Of a DNA stretch of 64,000 nt, positions 63,443 to 64,000 are shown in pieces. The first letter of the stretch is position 1; every line of letters starts with the position of its first letter. The stretch spans positions 1,302,001-1,366,000 of the forward strand of contig AP026128.1 in assembly GCA_030295235.1 (NCBI GenBank), in the 5' to 3' direction. The position numbers were made by a program, and so were the translations under genes. The notes beneath the pieces are model-generated. The model ran no database searches and had not been told where the DNA came from. It was given only the letters and a program-made list of their open reading frames with translations. This stretch comes from Fistulifera solaris (taxonomy: Eukaryota; Bacillariophyta; Bacillariophyceae; Naviculales; Stauroneidaceae).

Positions 63443-63996
63443 TCATTGCCGATCCTGCAACAGTAGTTCCTTCAGAGTGAATAAGGCCATCTCTCGAACC
63501 TTTGTTGATGTTAGCTTGTCTTTTTCTGTTTCGTCCTCTTCATTGTCTGGTGTTTCGACTTTTAACAGAGCGATGTCTTGCGTCTCACTCGCACTCAGTT
63601 GTTCGTTTGTATCCAATGATTCGCTTTTATCCGTCGGTTCGCTGAGGCCGTTGCTCGAACTTTTAGCAACTTCGGCGACATTTTGAACGGAATCATCTTC
63701 TGTGACTCCAAAAGAATGTCCAAGAGTTTCTCTGTCGAAGGTGTGGCACTGTCACTCTTACCGTTGTGTAAACTTGTCACATCATCAACCGTGCGTTCCC
63801 CGTGATGACGATCCCCATTGACAAATGATGTTCCTTCTACCCCATTCAGCTTAGCAAGAACGGAAGAAGGATCGGCGAGATATTGACTGACCGTCTCGTC
63901 CGTCAACTGATCAGAACCATCGGGGCTCCCTGTAAACAAGTATTGCAAAAGTTCCTTAGTTGATGATTTGGCATTGATGGGTGCCGTGGATTCCAT
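63443..63996 (-). CDS. Hydrophilic protein of unknown function (one frame break; may extend beyond window)
   Basis: An ATG lies at 63996, four bases from the window end, and may or may not be the real start. The N-terminal 105 residues include STKELLQYLFTGSPDGSD and TPSTEKLLDILL, two loosely similar leucine-containing helices. The frame breaks at a T4 run on the coding strand (+ strand A4, 63710-63713); one frame back, the sequence continues DDSVQNVAEVAKSSSNGLSE and ends with a conserved-looking STKVREMALFTLKELLLQD. The length, 554 bases, is one short of a multiple of three. Acidic and Ser/Thr-rich throughout; no family recognised. Confidence 0.55.
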
Positions 63997-64000
63997 CGTT

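Overview
The window looks like nuclear DNA of a diatom or close stramenopile relative. It is gene-dense (37 protein genes called in 64 kb), introns are few and short (63-164 bp), and several N-termini combine a signal peptide with a diatom-type plastid motif in which a Phe or Trp follows Ala (for example GAAF, SGAF, PVAF and VAAF). This assignment is by inference from these traits. No tRNA, rRNA, CRISPR array, virus-derived element or retroelement could be supported.

Layout: 1-5.6 kb, a tandem pair of large secreted proteins of unknown function. 5.7-13.1 kb, a GT23-like glycosyltransferase, two divergently transcribed plastid-type FAD oxidoreductases and a single-domain Pin1-type isomerase. 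13.3-27.9 kb, DNA topoisomerase III with an RGG tail, a coiled-coil protein, a second glycosyltransferase-like protein, a DUF493 protein, a WD40 protein, a small conserved protein, a ZNF593/Bud20-like protein and a fused aconitase X. 28.5-41 kb, a mercaptopyruvate sulfurtransferase, MgtC/SapB protein, LRR protein, a large unknown protein, a mitochondrial SRP54-M-like protein, KDEL receptor, methyltransferase, SNARE and a two-domain fluoride exporter. 42.4-64 kb, organellar AsnRS, SDR reductase, hydroxylysine-kinase-like protein, ankyrin protein, an M41-like protease lacking an AAA domain, a tandem CCCH zinc-finger protein, a membrane protein, two head-to-head bZIP factors, a secreted cupredoxin, a protein kinase and three plastid-type or unknown proteins. 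These are mostly housekeeping genes with no shared pathway; neighbours are mainly paralogue pairs.

The most interesting signal is in the noncoding DNA. (1) A family of tandem repeats with core CCAGAnTTTCTGGAnACGTC occurs as four arrays. Each lies about 90-210 bp 5' of a different gene (Pin1-type isomerase, aconitase X, fluoride exporter, hydroxylysine-kinase-like) and each is in the same orientation relative to that gene. Two arrays 34 kb apart share an exact 34-bp period. (2) A roughly 430-bp foldback element has arms that differ by two 7-bp insertions, each turning GTAC into GTAC-NNN-GTAC; the related words TACGGAGTA and TACCAGGTA recur through noncoding DNA. (3) A dispersed repeat of about 90 bp carries a CTACGTGA/TCACGTAG palindrome. 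(4) A Stowaway-like MITE with TA duplications is present.

Caution: 13 genes carry single-base reading-frame breaks (15 events), mostly in short homopolymers and often at AAAAG. Joined exon lengths are off by exactly the matching number of bases in every case. Homopolymer sequencing error is the simplest explanation, so these genes are called as genes rather than pseudogenes.
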